A stretch of 64,000 bases of DNA from Halomonas socia (GTDB taxonomy: Bacteria; Pseudomonadota; Gammaproteobacteria; Pseudomonadales; Halomonadaceae), in NCBI RefSeq assembly GCF_010977575.1, contig NZ_CP048812.1, positions 744,001 to 808,000 on the forward strand. Direction: 5' to 3'. The notes under the pieces were generated by a model. It was not told the DNA's origin, did not search any database, and saw nothing but the letters and a program-made list of their open reading frames with translations. Position 1 is the stretch's first letter, and each line of letters opens with the position of its first letter. Position numbers and translations under genes: made by a program. Below are positions 8,948-18,946 of this stretch, piece by piece.

Positions 8948-11623
8948 ATGCTGCTGCACCACTACCGCTTCACGCCCGACACCACGCTGTTCGACGAAGC
9001 CACGCTGCGCGCCGAGCTGGACGGCAGCCGCTCGCCGATTGCGCCCTTCAAGGCCGTCCTGCGCGAGATCCAGGCGCGGCTCGATGAGCGCTTTCGCGCC
9101 GGCGCCGACATCCGCGATCTGATCCACGGCCGCGCCTGGTGCCTCGACCGGCTGCTGCAGGTGGCATGGTCGCGCCATGCCTGGCCCGACGACGGCATCG
9201 CCCTGCTCGCGGTAGGCGGCTACGGCCGCGGTGAACTGCACCCGCACTCCGACATCGACTTGCTGCTGCTGCTCGAACACGACGACGATACGCCCTACCG
9301 CGAGCCGCTCACCGACTTCATCACCTTCCTGTGGGACATCGGCCTGGAGATCGGCCACAGCGTGCGCTCGCTCAACGACTGCCAGCGCGAGGCCGCGGCC
9401 GATGTCACGGTGATCACCAACCTGCTCGAGACCCGCACCCTGGCCGGCGACGAGCGGCTCCGCGAGGCCATGCGCGAGCGCCTCTCCACCGCCCGGCTGT
9501 GGCCCGCGGATCGCTTCTTCGAGGCCAAGTGGCAGGAGCAGATCACCCGCCACTACCGCTACAACAACTCCGAGTACCACCTCGAGCCCAATATCAAGAG
9601 CTCCCCGGGCGGGCTGCGCGATATCCAGATGATCGGCTGGGTGGCCAAGCGCCACTTCGGCACCCTGCGCTACGAGGACGTGGTCGACAAGGGCTTCATG
9701 AATGACGCCGAGCTGCGCATCCTGAGTCAGGGCCAGGCCTTCCTGTGGCAGGTGCGCTACGCCCTGCACATGCTTACCGGGCGCGCCGAGGACCGCCTGC
9801 TGTTCGATCACCAGCGCGCCATCGCCGAGCTGTTCGGCTACCGCGACACGCCGGAGCGCCTCGCCGTCGAGCAGTTCATGAAGCGCTACTATCGCCACGT
9901 CACCGCGCTTGCCGGCCTCAACGACATGCTGCTGCAGCACTTCGACGAAGTGATTCTGCGCGGTGACGAGCAGCTCGCCACCACTCCGCTCAACGACCGC
10001 TTCGAGATCAAGGGCGGCTATATCCAGGCGCGCCATCCGCGGGTCTTCCGTCAGCGCCCGGCGGCACTGCTCGAGCTGTTCCTGTTGATGGCCCAGCATC
10101 CCGAAATCGAGGGCGTGCGCGCCGAGACGATTCGCCTGATCCGCGACTACCGCCACCGTATCGACGACCTGTTCCGCGACGACGTGCGCCACCAGAGCCT
10201 GTTCATGGAGCTGCTGCGCTCCAGCGGCAATGTGGCGCGCCAGCTGCGGCGCATGAACCGCTACGGGGTGCTCGGCAAGTACCTGCCGGAGTTCGGCCAG
10301 GCGGTGGGGCTGATGCAGCACGACCTGTTCCATATCTACACCGTCGACGCCCACACCCTGCGCCTGCTCAAGTTCATCCAGCGCTTCCGCGCACCGGAAG
10401 GTCGCGAGGCGTTTCCGGTGGCGGCGACCCTGGTTCACCAGTTGCCCAAGCTCGAGCTGCTGTGGATCGCCGGGCTCTATCACGATATCGGCAAGGGCCG
10501 CGGCGGCAACCACTCGCTGATCGGCGCCCGTGACGTCGAGGGCTTCGCCGAGCGCCACGGCCTGTCGCCCCGCGACACCCGGCTGCTGAGCTGGCTGATC
10601 GAGCACCATCTGCTGATGTCGAAGACCGCCCAGAAGCGCGACATCACCGACCCCGACGTGATCCGCGACTTCGCCCGCCAGGTGCGCGACGAGATCCACC
10701 TCGACTATCTCTACGTGCTCACCGTGGCCGATATCAACGCCACCAACCCCTCGCTGTGGAACGGCTGGCGCGCCAGCCTGCTGCGCCAGCTCCACGCCGA
10801 GACCAAGCGCGCCCTGCGCCGCGGCCTGGAGAACCCGCTGGACCGCGACGACTGGGTGCGCGAGACCCGCGAGGAGGCGCGCTCGCTGCTGACCAGCGTC
10901 GGCGCCGACCCGGCGCGGGTCGAGCGGCTGTGGGAGTCCCTCGGCGAGGACTACTTCCTGCAGTACGCGCCCAGCGAGATCGTCTGGCAGACCCAGGGCA
11001 TCCTCGGCCACGGCGGCTCCCAGCTGCCGCTGATTCTGGTCAGCGTGCCCGCCGAGGACATGGCAGAGGGCGGCACCAAGGTGTTCATCCACACCCGCTC
11101 GGTGGACGACCTGTTCGCCGCCACCGCCGCCGCCATGGAGCAGCTGGGGCTGTCGATCCACGACGCGCGCATTGCCACCTCGAGCAACGACTGGACGCTC
11201 AACACCTTCATCGTGCTCGACGACGACGGCGAGGCGATCCGCAACCGCGAGCGCATCGAGGCGATACGTCGCCACCTGGTCGAGGAGCTCGACGATCCCG
11301 ACGACTACCCACAGATCGTCACCCGTCACACCCCGCGCCAGCTCAAGCACTTCAAGGTGCCCACCCAGGTGCTGATCGAGCAGGACCCGGCCAACGAGCG
11401 CACCCTGCTGGAGCTCACCGCCCCCGACCGCCCCGGCCTGCTGGCTCGGGTCGGGCGCATCTTCATGGAGCAGGATATCGCCCTGTCGGCGGCCAAGATC
11501 GCCACGCTGGGCGAGCGCGTCGAAGACGTCTTCTTCATCACCACCAAGGGCGGCGAGCCGCTCACCGACCCCCAGCGCCAGCAGCGTCTGCGCGAGCAGC
11601 TGATCGAGGTGCTGGGGGTCTAG
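8948..11623 (+). CDS. glnD: Bifunctional [protein PII] uridylyltransferase / uridylyl-removing enzyme
   Basis: The 891-residue primary nitrogen sensor, which uridylylates PII under nitrogen limitation and removes UMP when glutamine is high. The nucleotidyltransferase motif AVGGYGRGELHPHSDIDLL is at residues 88-106. The HD hydrolase domain has LYHDIGKGRGGNHS with the HD pair at 512-513. Two ACT domains, which sense glutamine, occupy the C terminus (FIHTRSVDDLFAATAAAM and LELTAPDRPGLLARVGRIF). Length and domain order match the family. It is the second gene of the map-glnD unit; the dap genes follow after about 115 bases. Confidence 0.97.
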   Translation: MLLHHYRFTPDTTLFDEATLRAELDGSRSPIAPFKAVLREIQARLDERFRAGADIRDLIHGRAWCLDRLLQVAWSRHAWPDDGIALLAVGGYGRGELHPHSDIDLLLLLEHDDDTPYREPLTDFITFLWDIGLEIGHSVRSLNDCQREAAADVTVITNLLETRTLAGDERLREAMRERLSTARLWPADRFFEAKWQEQITRHYRYNNSEYHLEPNIKSSPGGLRDIQMIGWVAKRHFGTLRYEDVVDKGFMNDAELRILSQGQAFLWQVRYALHMLTGRAEDRLLFDHQRAIAELFGYRDTPERLAVEQFMKRYYRHVTALAGLNDMLLQHFDEVILRGDEQLATTPLNDRFEIKGGYIQARHPRVFRQRPAALLELFLLMAQHPEIEGVRAETIRLIRDYRHRIDDLFRDDVRHQSLFMELLRSSGNVARQLRRMNRYGVLGKYLPEFGQAVGLMQHDLFHIYTVDAHTLRLLKFIQRFRAPEGREAFPVAATLVHQLPKLELLWIAGLYHDIGKGRGGNHSLIGARDVEGFAERHGLSPRDTRLLSWLIEHHLLMSKTAQKRDITDPDVIRDFARQVRDEIHLDYLYVLTVADINATNPSLWNGWRASLLRQLHAETKRALRRGLENPLDRDDWVRETREEARSLLTSVGADPARVERLWESLGEDYFLQYAPSEIVWQTQGILGHGGSQLPLILVSVPAEDMAEGGTKVFIHTRSVDDLFAATAAAMEQLGLSIHDARIATSSNDWTLNTFIVLDDDGEAIRNRERIEAIRRHLVEELDDPDDYPQIVTRHTPRQLKHFKVPTQVLIEQDPANERTLLELTAPDRPGLLARVGRIFMEQDIALSAAKIATLGERVEDVFFITTKGGEPLTDPQRQQRLREQLIEVLGV

Positions 11624-11738
11624 TCGAGGGCGCGGGTTTGAGGCGTCCCGGCCGCTTCCCTATAATCGCCGGGTCATGGCGTCGCCGCCGGCGCCGCCCA
11701 GCCCAAGTTTCCGCCGTTCCGAGGCGGCCAGGACAGCC

Positions 11739-12935
11739 ATGAACCCCGATCTCGATGCTCTCAAGCCCTACCCCTTCGAGAAGCTCGCCGCGCTCAAGGC
11801 CGATGTCACCCCGCCGGCGTCGCTGGCGCACATTCCGCTGACCATCGGCGAGCCGCAGCATGCGCCCCATGCCGCCGCCCTCGAAGCGCTGGTGGCACAT
11901 CAGCAGGAGATGGCGCGCTACCCGGCGACCCATGGCATGCCCGAGCTGCGCCAGGCCATCGCCGCCTGGGCGAGCCGCCGCTTCGGTCTTGCAGGCCTCG
12001 ATCCGGACGCCCAGGTGCTGCCGGTCAACGGTACCCGCGAAGCGCTCTTCGCCTTCGTCCAGGCCGCACTCGACCGCAGCCGCCCGGCCAGGGTGGCGGT
12101 ACCCAACCCCTTCTACCAGATCTACGAAGGCGCCACCCTGCTGGCCGGCGGCACGCCGCTCTACCTCGACTGCCGTGCCGAACACGGCTTTCGCCCGGAC
12201 CTCGACGCCGTGTCCGCCGACACCTGGCGCGAGGTGCAGATCGTGTTCCTGTGCTCGCCGGGCAACCCCACCGGCGCGGTCACGCCGCTGGCCGACTTCC
12301 AGCGCCTGATCGAACTGGCCGACGAATTCGACTTCATCATCGCCTCCGACGAGTGCTACTCCGAGCTCTACCTCGACGAAGCCACTCCGCCGCCGGGGCT
12401 GCTGCAGGCCTGCGCGGCGCTGGGACGCCACGACTACCGCCGCTGCCTGGTATTTCACTCGCTCTCCAAGCGCTCCAACCTGCCCGGCCTGCGCTCCGGT
12501 TTCGTGGCCGGCGACGCCGCGCTGATCGCGCCCTTCAAGCGCTACCGCACCTACCACGGCTGCGCCATGTCGCTGCCACTGCAGCACGCCTCGATCGCCG
12601 CCTGGCAGGACGAGCAGCACGTGCGCGCCAACCGCAACGCCTACCGCGAGAAGTTCGCCGCGGTCACCGAGACCCTCGCCCCGGTGATGGACTTCCCCAC
12701 ACCCGAGGCAAGCTTCTACCTGTGGCCGGCGGTACCCGGCGGCGACGACGCGGCCTTTACCCGGGCGCTCTACGCCGAGGAGCATGTCAGCGTGCTGCCG
12801 GGCAGCTATATGGGTCGCCCCGCCGCCGACGGCCGCAATCCCGGCAGCGGCCGCGTGCGCCTGGCGCTGGTCGCCGAGCTCGAGGCCACCGTCGAGGGTG
12901 CCCGCCGCCTGCGTCGCTTCATCGAACGCCAGTGA
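11739..12935 (+). CDS. dapC: Succinyldiaminopimelate transaminase
   Basis: A PLP-dependent aminotransferase of fold type I, 398 residues. In the lysine pathway it aminates N-succinyl-2-amino-6-ketopimelate with glutamate. Motifs are PNPFYQIYEGATLLAGGTP, the LCSPGNPTGAV loop, SDECYSELY and the PLP-lysine site FHSLSKRSNLPGLRSGF. The start at 11739 (MNPDLDALKPYPFEKL) fits; earlier codons back to 11676 are less likely. Location ahead of dapD and dapE supports DapC rather than a general aspartate aminotransferase. Confidence 0.92.
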   Translation: MNPDLDALKPYPFEKLAALKADVTPPASLAHIPLTIGEPQHAPHAAALEALVAHQQEMARYPATHGMPELRQAIAAWASRRFGLAGLDPDAQVLPVNGTREALFAFVQAALDRSRPARVAVPNPFYQIYEGATLLAGGTPLYLDCRAEHGFRPDLDAVSADTWREVQIVFLCSPGNPTGAVTPLADFQRLIELADEFDFIIASDECYSELYLDEATPPPGLLQACAALGRHDYRRCLVFHSLSKRSNLPGLRSGFVAGDAALIAPFKRYRTYHGCAMSLPLQHASIAAWQDEQHVRANRNAYREKFAAVTETLAPVMDFPTPEASFYLWPAVPGGDDAAFTRALYAEEHVSVLPGSYMGRPAADGRNPGSGRVRLALVAELEATVEGARRLRRFIERQ

Positions 12936-12949
12936 ATGAGGACTCCACC

Positions 12950-13294
12950 ATGCTGACCCTGTTTGGCATCAAGAACTGCGACACCTGCCGCCGTGCGCGC
13001 AAGGCCATGGACGCCTCCGGCGTACCCTATCAGTATCACGACCTGCGCGAGGACGGCCTCTCGGCGGCACTGCTCGAGCACATTCTCGAACGGGTGCCGG
13101 TAAAGACCCTGCTCAACACGCGCAGCACCACCTGGCGTCAGCTCGACGACGCCGACAAGCAGGACATCGACGCTAACCGCGCCCGCGAGCTGATGCTGGC
13201 TCACCCCACGCTGCTCAAGCGCCCGCTGCTGGATACCGGCGACGAGATCCTGGTCGGCTATCGCGACGGCGACTACGACAACCTGAAGATATGA
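12950..13294 (+). CDS. ArsC/Spx-family reductase-like protein (YffB type)
   Basis: A 114-residue thioredoxin-fold protein of the ArsC family. It begins MLTLFGIKNCDTCRRARKAM with a CxxC at residues 10 and 13, then PLLDTGDEILVGYRDGDY near the end, as in YffB/Spx-like proteins. True arsenate reductases of this family carry other arsenate-binding residues, so an arsenate role is not implied. It starts 14 bases after dapC, and the same gene sits near dapE or dapD in many gammaproteobacteria. What it does there is unknown; a thiol-redox role is inference. Confidence 0.88.
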   Translation: MLTLFGIKNCDTCRRARKAMDASGVPYQYHDLREDGLSAALLEHILERVPVKTLLNTRSTTWRQLDDADKQDIDANRARELMLAHPTLLKRPLLDTGDEILVGYRDGDYDNLKI

Positions 13295-13362
13295 GCCGCG
13301 GCTCGCTCTCATACCCTAGCTCGTAGACGCTTTTCATCGACCCATTTCAAGAGGACACCCTC

Positions 13363-14388
13363 ATGCTCAGCTTTGCACTCGGCATCGGCACCCAGAACAC
13401 CCAGGGCGACTGGCTGGAAATCTACTATCCGGCACCGCTGTTCGCGCCCGACGCGGCGCTGGTCGAGGCCGCTCGCCAGGCCCTCGACGCACCGGCCGGC
13501 AACGCCGCGGTGAGCTTCCTGCCCGAGCACTGTGCGGCGCTGGCCGCCGCGCTCAAGGCCGCTGGCGCCGCCGAGCAGGCCGAGCTCGCCGAGTCGCTCG
13601 CCGCCAGCAGGCGCCCGCTGGTGGCGACCTTCCTCGACACCGATACGCCGCCGGAGAACGCTCCCGAGGTCTACCTCAAGCTTCACCTGCTGTCGCATCG
13701 GCTGGTCACGCCCCACCAGCTCGACCTGACCGGCATGTTCGGCCTGCTGCGCAACGTGGCCTGGACCAACGAGGGCGCCATCGATATCGAGGAACTCCCG
13801 GCGCGCCGTCTCAAGGCGCGCCTCGAGGGCCGCGCGCTGTCGGTGGACTGCGTCGACAAGTTCCCCAAGATGGCCGACTACGTGGTACCCAAGGGCATCC
13901 GCATCGGCGATACCGCCCGCGTCCGCCTGGGCGCCTATCTCGGCGAGGGCACCACGGTGATGCACGAGGGCTTCGTCAACTTCAACGCCGGTACCGAAGG
14001 CCCGGGCATGATCGAGGGCCGCATCTCGGCCGGCGTGAGGGTCGGCAAGGGCTCGGATCTGGGCGGCGGCTGCTCGACCATGGGCACCCTGTCGGGCGGC
14101 GGCAACATCGTGATCAAGGTCGGCGAAGGCTGCCTGATCGGCGCCAACGCCGGCATCGGCATCCCGCTCGGCGACCGCTGCAGCGTTGAGGCCGGGCTCT
14201 ACATCACCGCCGGGGCCAAGGTCACCCTGCTCGACGACCAGGGCCAGGAGGTCAAGACCGTGGCCGCCCGCGAGCTGGCCGGCCAGGACGACCTGCTGCT
14301 GCGCCGCAACTCCCAGAACGGCCGCATCGAGTGCCTGACCAACAAGAGCGCCATCGCGCTCAACGAGGCGCTGCATGCCCACAACTGA
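13363..14388 (+). CDS. dapD: 2,3,4,5-tetrahydropyridine-2,6-dicarboxylate N-succinyltransferase
   Basis: It transfers succinate from succinyl-CoA to tetrahydrodipicolinate in the succinylase branch of lysine and diaminopimelate synthesis. The 341-residue form is the longer Pseudomonas-type DapD, not the 274-residue E. coli type. The hexapeptide left-handed beta helix is visible ([36 protein letters not shown]). A good AAGAGGA ribosome site precedes the ATG. The end overlaps dapE by 14 bases. Confidence 0.96.
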   Translation: MLSFALGIGTQNTQGDWLEIYYPAPLFAPDAALVEAARQALDAPAGNAAVSFLPEHCAALAAALKAAGAAEQAELAESLAASRRPLVATFLDTDTPPENAPEVYLKLHLLSHRLVTPHQLDLTGMFGLLRNVAWTNEGAIDIEELPARRLKARLEGRALSVDCVDKFPKMADYVVPKGIRIGDTARVRLGAYLGEGTTVMHEGFVNFNAGTEGPGMIEGRISAGVRVGKGSDLGGGCSTMGTLSGGGNIVIKVGEGCLIGANAGIGIPLGDRCSVEAGLYITAGAKVTLLDDQGQEVKTVAARELAGQDDLLLRRNSQNGRIECLTNKSAIALNEALHAHN

Positions 14389-15544
14389 GTCGCAGGCCCT
14401 GTCGCCGACCCTGGAACTGGCCATCGACCTGCTGGCCAGGCCCTCGGTGACGCCGGATGACGAGGGCTGCCAGGCGCTGATGATCGAGCGCCTCGCGGCG
14501 CTGGGCTTCCACATCGAGCGCCTGCCGTTCGGCGAGGTCGACAACTTCTGGGCGGTACGCGGCCACCACGGCCCGGTGCTGGCCTTCGCCGGGCATACCG
14601 ACGTGGTGCCCAGCGGCCCGCACACCAACTGGGAGACGCCGCCCTTCGCGCCCTGCATCGACGCCGATGGCATGCTGCGCGGCCGCGGTGCCGCCGACAT
14701 GAAAGGCAGCCTGGCGGCGATGGTCACCGCGGTGGAGCGCTTCGTCGCCGCGCATCCCGATCACCACGGCAAGCTGGCCTTCCTGATCACCTCCGACGAG
14801 GAGGGCCCGGCGGTGGACGGCACCCGCGCCGTGGTCGAGCACCTGCGCGAGCGTCACGAGCGGCTCGACTACTGTATCGTCGGCGAGCCGTCGTCCAGCG
14901 AGCGCCTCGGCGACGTGATCAAGAACGGCCGGCGCGGCTCGCTGGGCGGAGTACTGCACGTCAAGGGCCGGCAGGGCCACGTGGCCTATCCGCAGTTGGC
15001 CACCAACCCGATCCATGCCGCCATACCGGCGCTGGATGCACTAGTGCGCGAGCACTGGGACGACGGCAATACCTTCTTCCCCGCCACCAGCTTCCAGGTC
15101 TCCAACCTGCGCGCCGGCACCGGCGCCACCAATGTGATCCCCGGCGAGCTGGAAGCGGTCTTCAACTTCCGCTACTCCACCGAAGTGACTCACGAGCAGT
15201 TGCGTGCACGCACCGAGGCGATCCTCGACGCCCACGGCCTCGACTACCGCCTCGACTGGACGCTCAACGGCGAGCCGTTTCTCACCGCCGAGGGCGAGCT
15301 GGTGAAAGCCACCATCGGCGGCGTCGAAGCGATCACCGGGCAGCGGCCGGCGCTGTCGACCAGCGGCGGCACCTCGGACGGCCGCTTCATCGCCACCCTG
15401 GGCAGCCAGGTGGTCGAACTGGGGCCGCTCAATGCCACCATCCACCAGGTCAACGAACGCGTACGCGCCGCCGACCTGGACACCCTGAGCGATATCTACG
15501 AAGCCATCCTGGTGCGCCTGTTCACCAGCGGCGAGGCCAGTTGA
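14375..15544 (+). CDS. dapE: Succinyl-diaminopimelate desuccinylase
   Basis: An M20 di-zinc amidohydrolase of 389 residues giving LL-diaminopimelate and succinate. Zinc and catalytic motifs in order: [57 protein letters not shown], and near the end [13 protein letters not shown] with [15 protein letters not shown]. The N-terminal extension is slightly longer than in E. coli. The 14-base overlap with dapD suggests coupled translation. Confidence 0.96.
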   Translation: MPTTESQALSPTLELAIDLLARPSVTPDDEGCQALMIERLAALGFHIERLPFGEVDNFWAVRGHHGPVLAFAGHTDVVPSGPHTNWETPPFAPCIDADGMLRGRGAADMKGSLAAMVTAVERFVAAHPDHHGKLAFLITSDEEGPAVDGTRAVVEHLRERHERLDYCIVGEPSSSERLGDVIKNGRRGSLGGVLHVKGRQGHVAYPQLATNPIHAAIPALDALVREHWDDGNTFFPATSFQVSNLRAGTGATNVIPGELEAVFNFRYSTEVTHEQLRARTEAILDAHGLDYRLDWTLNGEPFLTAEGELVKATIGGVEAITGQRPALSTSGGTSDGRFIATLGSQVVELGPLNATIHQVNERVRAADLDTLSDIYEAILVRLFTSGEAS

Positions 15545-15551
15545 GGTGACC

Positions 15552-15938
15552 ATGCAGCGCTACCCGGATATCGAGATCTACCTCGCCGACGCCAGCGTCG
15601 AGGCGCTTAGCAAGTGGCTCAGCGCGCAGCTCGACGCCGCACCGCTTCAGCCTGCCGGCAAGCGCAAGTGGCGCACCAGCGGACACCTGCAGGGCCAGCG
15701 CATTCCGGTTCTGCTGGTCGAGCAGGCCGCCGACGGCTTCAGCAGCCTGTGGTTCGACAGCGACGCGACGCCCTGGCCGCGCGATGCCGACTGCGCCCGT
15801 GACGCCAGCCAGGCGCTGGGCTGCGAGGTGCGCTGCTCGCTGGGCGGCTGGCAGCCCGGCGACGACCCCGACCGCTTCTGGCGCATTCTCCCCGACGGCC
15901 ACGAGGAGGCCATTACCTGGCCCGACTCGGGGCAGTGA
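15552..15938 (+). CDS. Conserved hypothetical protein after dapE
   Basis: A 128-residue soluble protein with no membrane segment or signal peptide and no motif I recognise. It is rich in tryptophan and acidic residues, with two cysteines in the C-terminal half (ALGCEVRCSLGGW). The start could be GTG 15546 or ATG 15552; the ATG has GAGG seven bases upstream. It follows dapE by a few bases and is followed by a terminator-like hairpin, so it is the last gene of the dap operon. Function unknown. Confidence 0.7.
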   Translation: MQRYPDIEIYLADASVEALSKWLSAQLDAAPLQPAGKRKWRTSGHLQGQRIPVLLVEQAADGFSSLWFDSDATPWPRDADCARDASQALGCEVRCSLGGWQPGDDPDRFWRILPDGHEEAITWPDSGQ

Positions 15939-15949
15939 TCCGAAACGAC

Positions 15950-15973
15950 ATCGCCCCGCAGAAGCGGGGCGAT
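15950..15973 (+). terminator. Hairpin at the end of the dap operon
   Basis: A perfect 10-base stem, ATCGCCCCGC-AGAA-GCGGGGCGAT, 11 bases after the last stop codon. No T tract follows directly, so it could end transcription weakly or protect the 3' end of the message. Confidence 0.55.
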
Positions 15974-16004
15974 ATCTGATAATGGTGTAACCACCTTTTT
16001 ATCG

Positions 16005-16122
16005 AAAGCTGACGAGCGATGGCCAGGCTAGGCGGAAGCGCGACGAGAGAGCGGAGTTTACTTTAGTAAATGAGCATCTCGCGTCGCGCTTCCAACAACG
16101 CCTGGGCGAGCGCAGTCGCTTT
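16005..16122. repeat. MITE-like palindromic intergenic repeat, copy 1
   Basis: A 118-base imperfect palindrome ending one base before the stop codon of the following minus-strand gene. The centre reads AGCGGAGTTTAC (16050-16061) and GTAAATGAGCAT (16066-16077), both identical to the copy at 56.2 kb. The arms GGAAGCGCGACG and CGTCGCGCTTCC are fully complementary to each other but differ from the arms of copy 2. The outer parts (AAAGCTGACGAGCGATGG and CGAGCGCAGTCGCTTT) are partly complementary. Confidence 0.75.
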
Positions 16123-16123
16123 C

Positions 16124-16600
16124 CTAGGTAATCACGGTGACGTCGTCGGCCTGCAACCCCCGCTCATTCTCGACGATGTGATAGCGCACCTTCTGGCCCT
16201 CGGCCAGGGTACGATGTCCCTTGCCGCGGATGGCCCGGAAGTGTACGAAGACATCGTCGCCGTTATCGCGGGTGATGAAGCCATACCCCTTGTTGACGTT
16301 GAACCACTTGACCTCGCCGATCTCGCGGTCATCGTTCTCGATATCGGCGAGCACCGCCGAGGCAGGCGCCGCTGCAGGTGACAGCACCTGGACGGCGCTG
16401 GTCGCGACCAGCAACAGCACGAACACCGCGGCGGCAGCAGCGAAGTACACAGCTGCCACGCCGCCCAGTTCGAGGGATGCCAGCAGCTGCTGTGACAGTA
16501 GGCCACCGGTCAACGAGACGAACAGGGTGATCAGCAGTGGAGCGGGCGCGGCGAGCAGGAGACTAATGATGATGCAACGAAGAAACACCTTACGATTCAT
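16124..16600 (-). CDS. Membrane-anchored cold-shock domain protein
   Basis: A 158-residue protein with two hydrophobic membrane segments (about residues 9-33 and 44-67) followed by a short linker and a full cold-shock domain at the C terminus. The domain has [19 protein letters not shown] (RNP1 KGYGFI) and DVFVHF (RNP2), the nucleic-acid-binding motifs of CspA. The domain would face the cytoplasm if both ends are inside. The start ATG at 16600 has a GAGG ribosome site; a TTG three codons earlier is less likely. It is monocistronic and ends at a repeat element. A role in RNA handling at the membrane is inference. Confidence 0.85.
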   Translation of the reverse strand: MNRKVFLRCIIISLLLAAPAPLLITLFVSLTGGLLSQQLLASLELGGVAAVYFAAAAAVFVLLLVATSAVQVLSPAAAPASAVLADIENDDREIGEVKWFNVNKGYGFITRDNGDDVFVHFRAIRGKGHRTLAEGQKVRYHIVENERGLQADDVTVIT

Positions 16601-16710
16601 GGACCTCAACTTCTCTTGTTGTGTGGACGTGGATACTGGCTATGACGATCACGGTCTTGCCCATTGGCCAATGACCGACGAACCACAGTGACATTGATGA
16701 AGGTGCAGCG

Positions 16711-16986
16711 ATGAACGGCAACACGCAACGCGGCGATTCTAGCATGCCTGATCACGAGTCGCTCGCCGGCCTGGCCGCGCGACTGGAGGCACTCGAGAGC
16801 CGCACCGCCCACCAGGAGCACTGGCTGGACCAGTTGGACGAAGCGGTAGCGAGTCAGGAGCGGCGCCTGCGGGAAGTCATGCGGCTCAACGCCCTGATGC
16901 AGAAGCGCCTGCGCGAACAGCAGCAGGCGCTGAATGACCAGCCCGATGGCTTCGACCCTACCCAGGAGCTCCCGCCGCACTACTAG
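16711..16986 (+). CDS. slyX: SlyX family protein
   Basis: A 91-residue coiled-coil protein of the SlyX family, function unknown. It shows the family pattern: a heptad-rich helix (LAARLEALESRTAHQEHWLD and VASQERRLREVMRLN) and the C-terminal PPHY ending, exactly as SlyX proteins end. The N terminus may start at 16711 or at the ATG at 16744 (MPDHESLAG), which would be closer to family length. Its TAG stop codon falls inside the first unit of a heptamer array. Confidence 0.9.
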   Translation: MNGNTQRGDSSMPDHESLAGLAARLEALESRTAHQEHWLDQLDEAVASQERRLREVMRLNALMQKRLREQQQALNDQPDGFDPTQELPPHY

Positions 16987-17082
16987 CTACTAGCTACTAG
17001 CTACGAGCTACGAGCTACGAGCTACGAGCTACGAGCACACAGCCTAGCCCGAAGCCCGAAGCCCGAAGCCCGAAGCCCGAAG
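16980..17082. repeat. Inverted heptamer array between slyX and trxB
   Basis: Eight tandem heptamers (three CTACTAG, 16980-17000; five CTACGAG, 17001-17035), a 12-base spacer, then five heptamers CCCGAAG (17048-17082), whose complement is CTTCGGG. The whole array fits CTNCGRG-like units, direct then inverted. It occupies the entire gap between the two convergent genes: the slyX stop lies in the first unit and the trxB stop comes one base after the last. Confidence 0.9.
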
Positions 17083-17083
17083 C

Positions 17084-18070
<987 letters not shown>

Positions 18071-18164
18071 TTAACGCCGCGCTGGCGACGCGTTGCGGCA
18101 TGGCGGCCCGGATCGACATGCCGCAACGCTCCGGAAACAGAGTGTATCACTCCACCAATGCAAA

Positions 18165-18186
18165 GAGGCGGCCCGCAGGCCGCCTC
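18165..18186 (-). terminator. Terminator downstream of the peroxiredoxin gene
   Basis: A 9-base perfect stem GAGGCGGCC-CGCA-GGCCGCCTC; on the minus strand it is followed by TTTG. It separates the peroxiredoxin gene from trxB, which suggests the two are separate transcription units. Confidence 0.75.
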
Positions 18187-18202
18187 CCAGCAAGCGCTCG
18201 AC

Positions 18203-18805
18203 TTACAGCGCCTTGGAGTGGGCGCCGAGGTACTTGGCGACGCCTTCCGCGGTGTCCTTCATGCCTTCCTGGCCTTCGTCCCAGCCGGCCGGGCAGACTT
18301 CGCCGTGCTGCTGGTGGTGCTTGAGCGCCTTGACCATGCGCAGCATCTCGTCGACGTTGCGGCCCAGCGGCAGGTTATTGACGGTCTGGTGCTGAACCAC
18401 GCCGTGCTCGTCGATCAGGAAGGAGGCGCGCATGGCGACGCCGGCTTCCGGATGCTCGATGCCGTAGGCCTGGGTCACTTCGTGCTTGACGTCGGCCACG
18501 ATCGGGAAGCCAACTTCGCCGATGCCGCCCTTCTCGGGAGAGGTCTTGCGCCAGGCGTGGTGGGTGAACTGGGAGTCGATGGAAACGCCGATCACCTCGA
18601 CGCCAAGCTCCTTGAACTGCGCCAGACGGTTGTCATGCGCGATGATCTCGGACGGGCACACGAAGGTAAAGTCGAGCGGCCAGAAGAACAGCACGCGCAA
18701 CTTGCCGTGGCTGTCGGAGAGCTTGAAGTTATCGACGATCTCGCCGTTACCCAGCACAGCGGCGGTTTCAAAATCGGGGGCTTGGCGGCCTACCAGTACG
18801 CTCAT
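18203..18805 (-). CDS. Typical 2-Cys peroxiredoxin (AhpC/Prx1 family)
   Basis: A 200-residue thiol peroxidase reducing hydrogen peroxide and organic peroxides. The peroxidatic cysteine is Cys50 in PLDFTFVCPSE and the resolving cysteine Cys171 in EVCPAGW, so it is a typical 2-Cys enzyme. The C-terminal helix after VCPAGW (GQEGMKDTAEGVAKYLG) is close to the AhpC2 or Prx1 form rather than to E. coli AhpC. No ahpF is beside it; trxB is, so thioredoxin is the likely reductant (inference). The start has an AGGGAGAG ribosome site. The upstream 100 bases are AT-rich relative to the neighbourhood. Confidence 0.93.
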   Translation of the reverse strand: MSVLVGRQAPDFETAAVLGNGEIVDNFKLSDSHGKLRVLFFWPLDFTFVCPSEIIAHDNRLAQFKELGVEVIGVSIDSQFTHHAWRKTSPEKGGIGEVGFPIVADVKHEVTQAYGIEHPEAGVAMRASFLIDEHGVVQHQTVNNLPLGRNVDEMLRMVKALKHHQQHGEVCPAGWDEGQEGMKDTAEGVAKYLGAHSKAL

Positions 18806-18946
18806 TCAGGTCTCTCCCTTGAGGTGCGAATGATGATTGAGTGGTCAAAATGGTGTATCAGACTAAAGTCAAACTAACGATGTTGGCAATTAAAAACAAC
18901 GATCAATGCCATAGCCACACTCTATCATAAGTCACTCGCGCCACGC

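Noticed and set aside
12950-13294. Arsenic resistance determinant
   Set aside because: Only the ArsC fold is present, of the YffB/Spx type, with no arsB or arsR; context is lysine synthesis.
16980-17082. CRISPR-like array
   Set aside because: The units are 7 bases, contiguous and inverted halfway; there are no 20-50 base repeats with unique spacers and no cas gene.
18830-18900. OxyR site upstream of the peroxiredoxin gene
   Set aside because: The AT-rich stretch has two ATCG elements spaced like OxyR half sites, but the other half sites match poorly, so it is not strong enough to claim.
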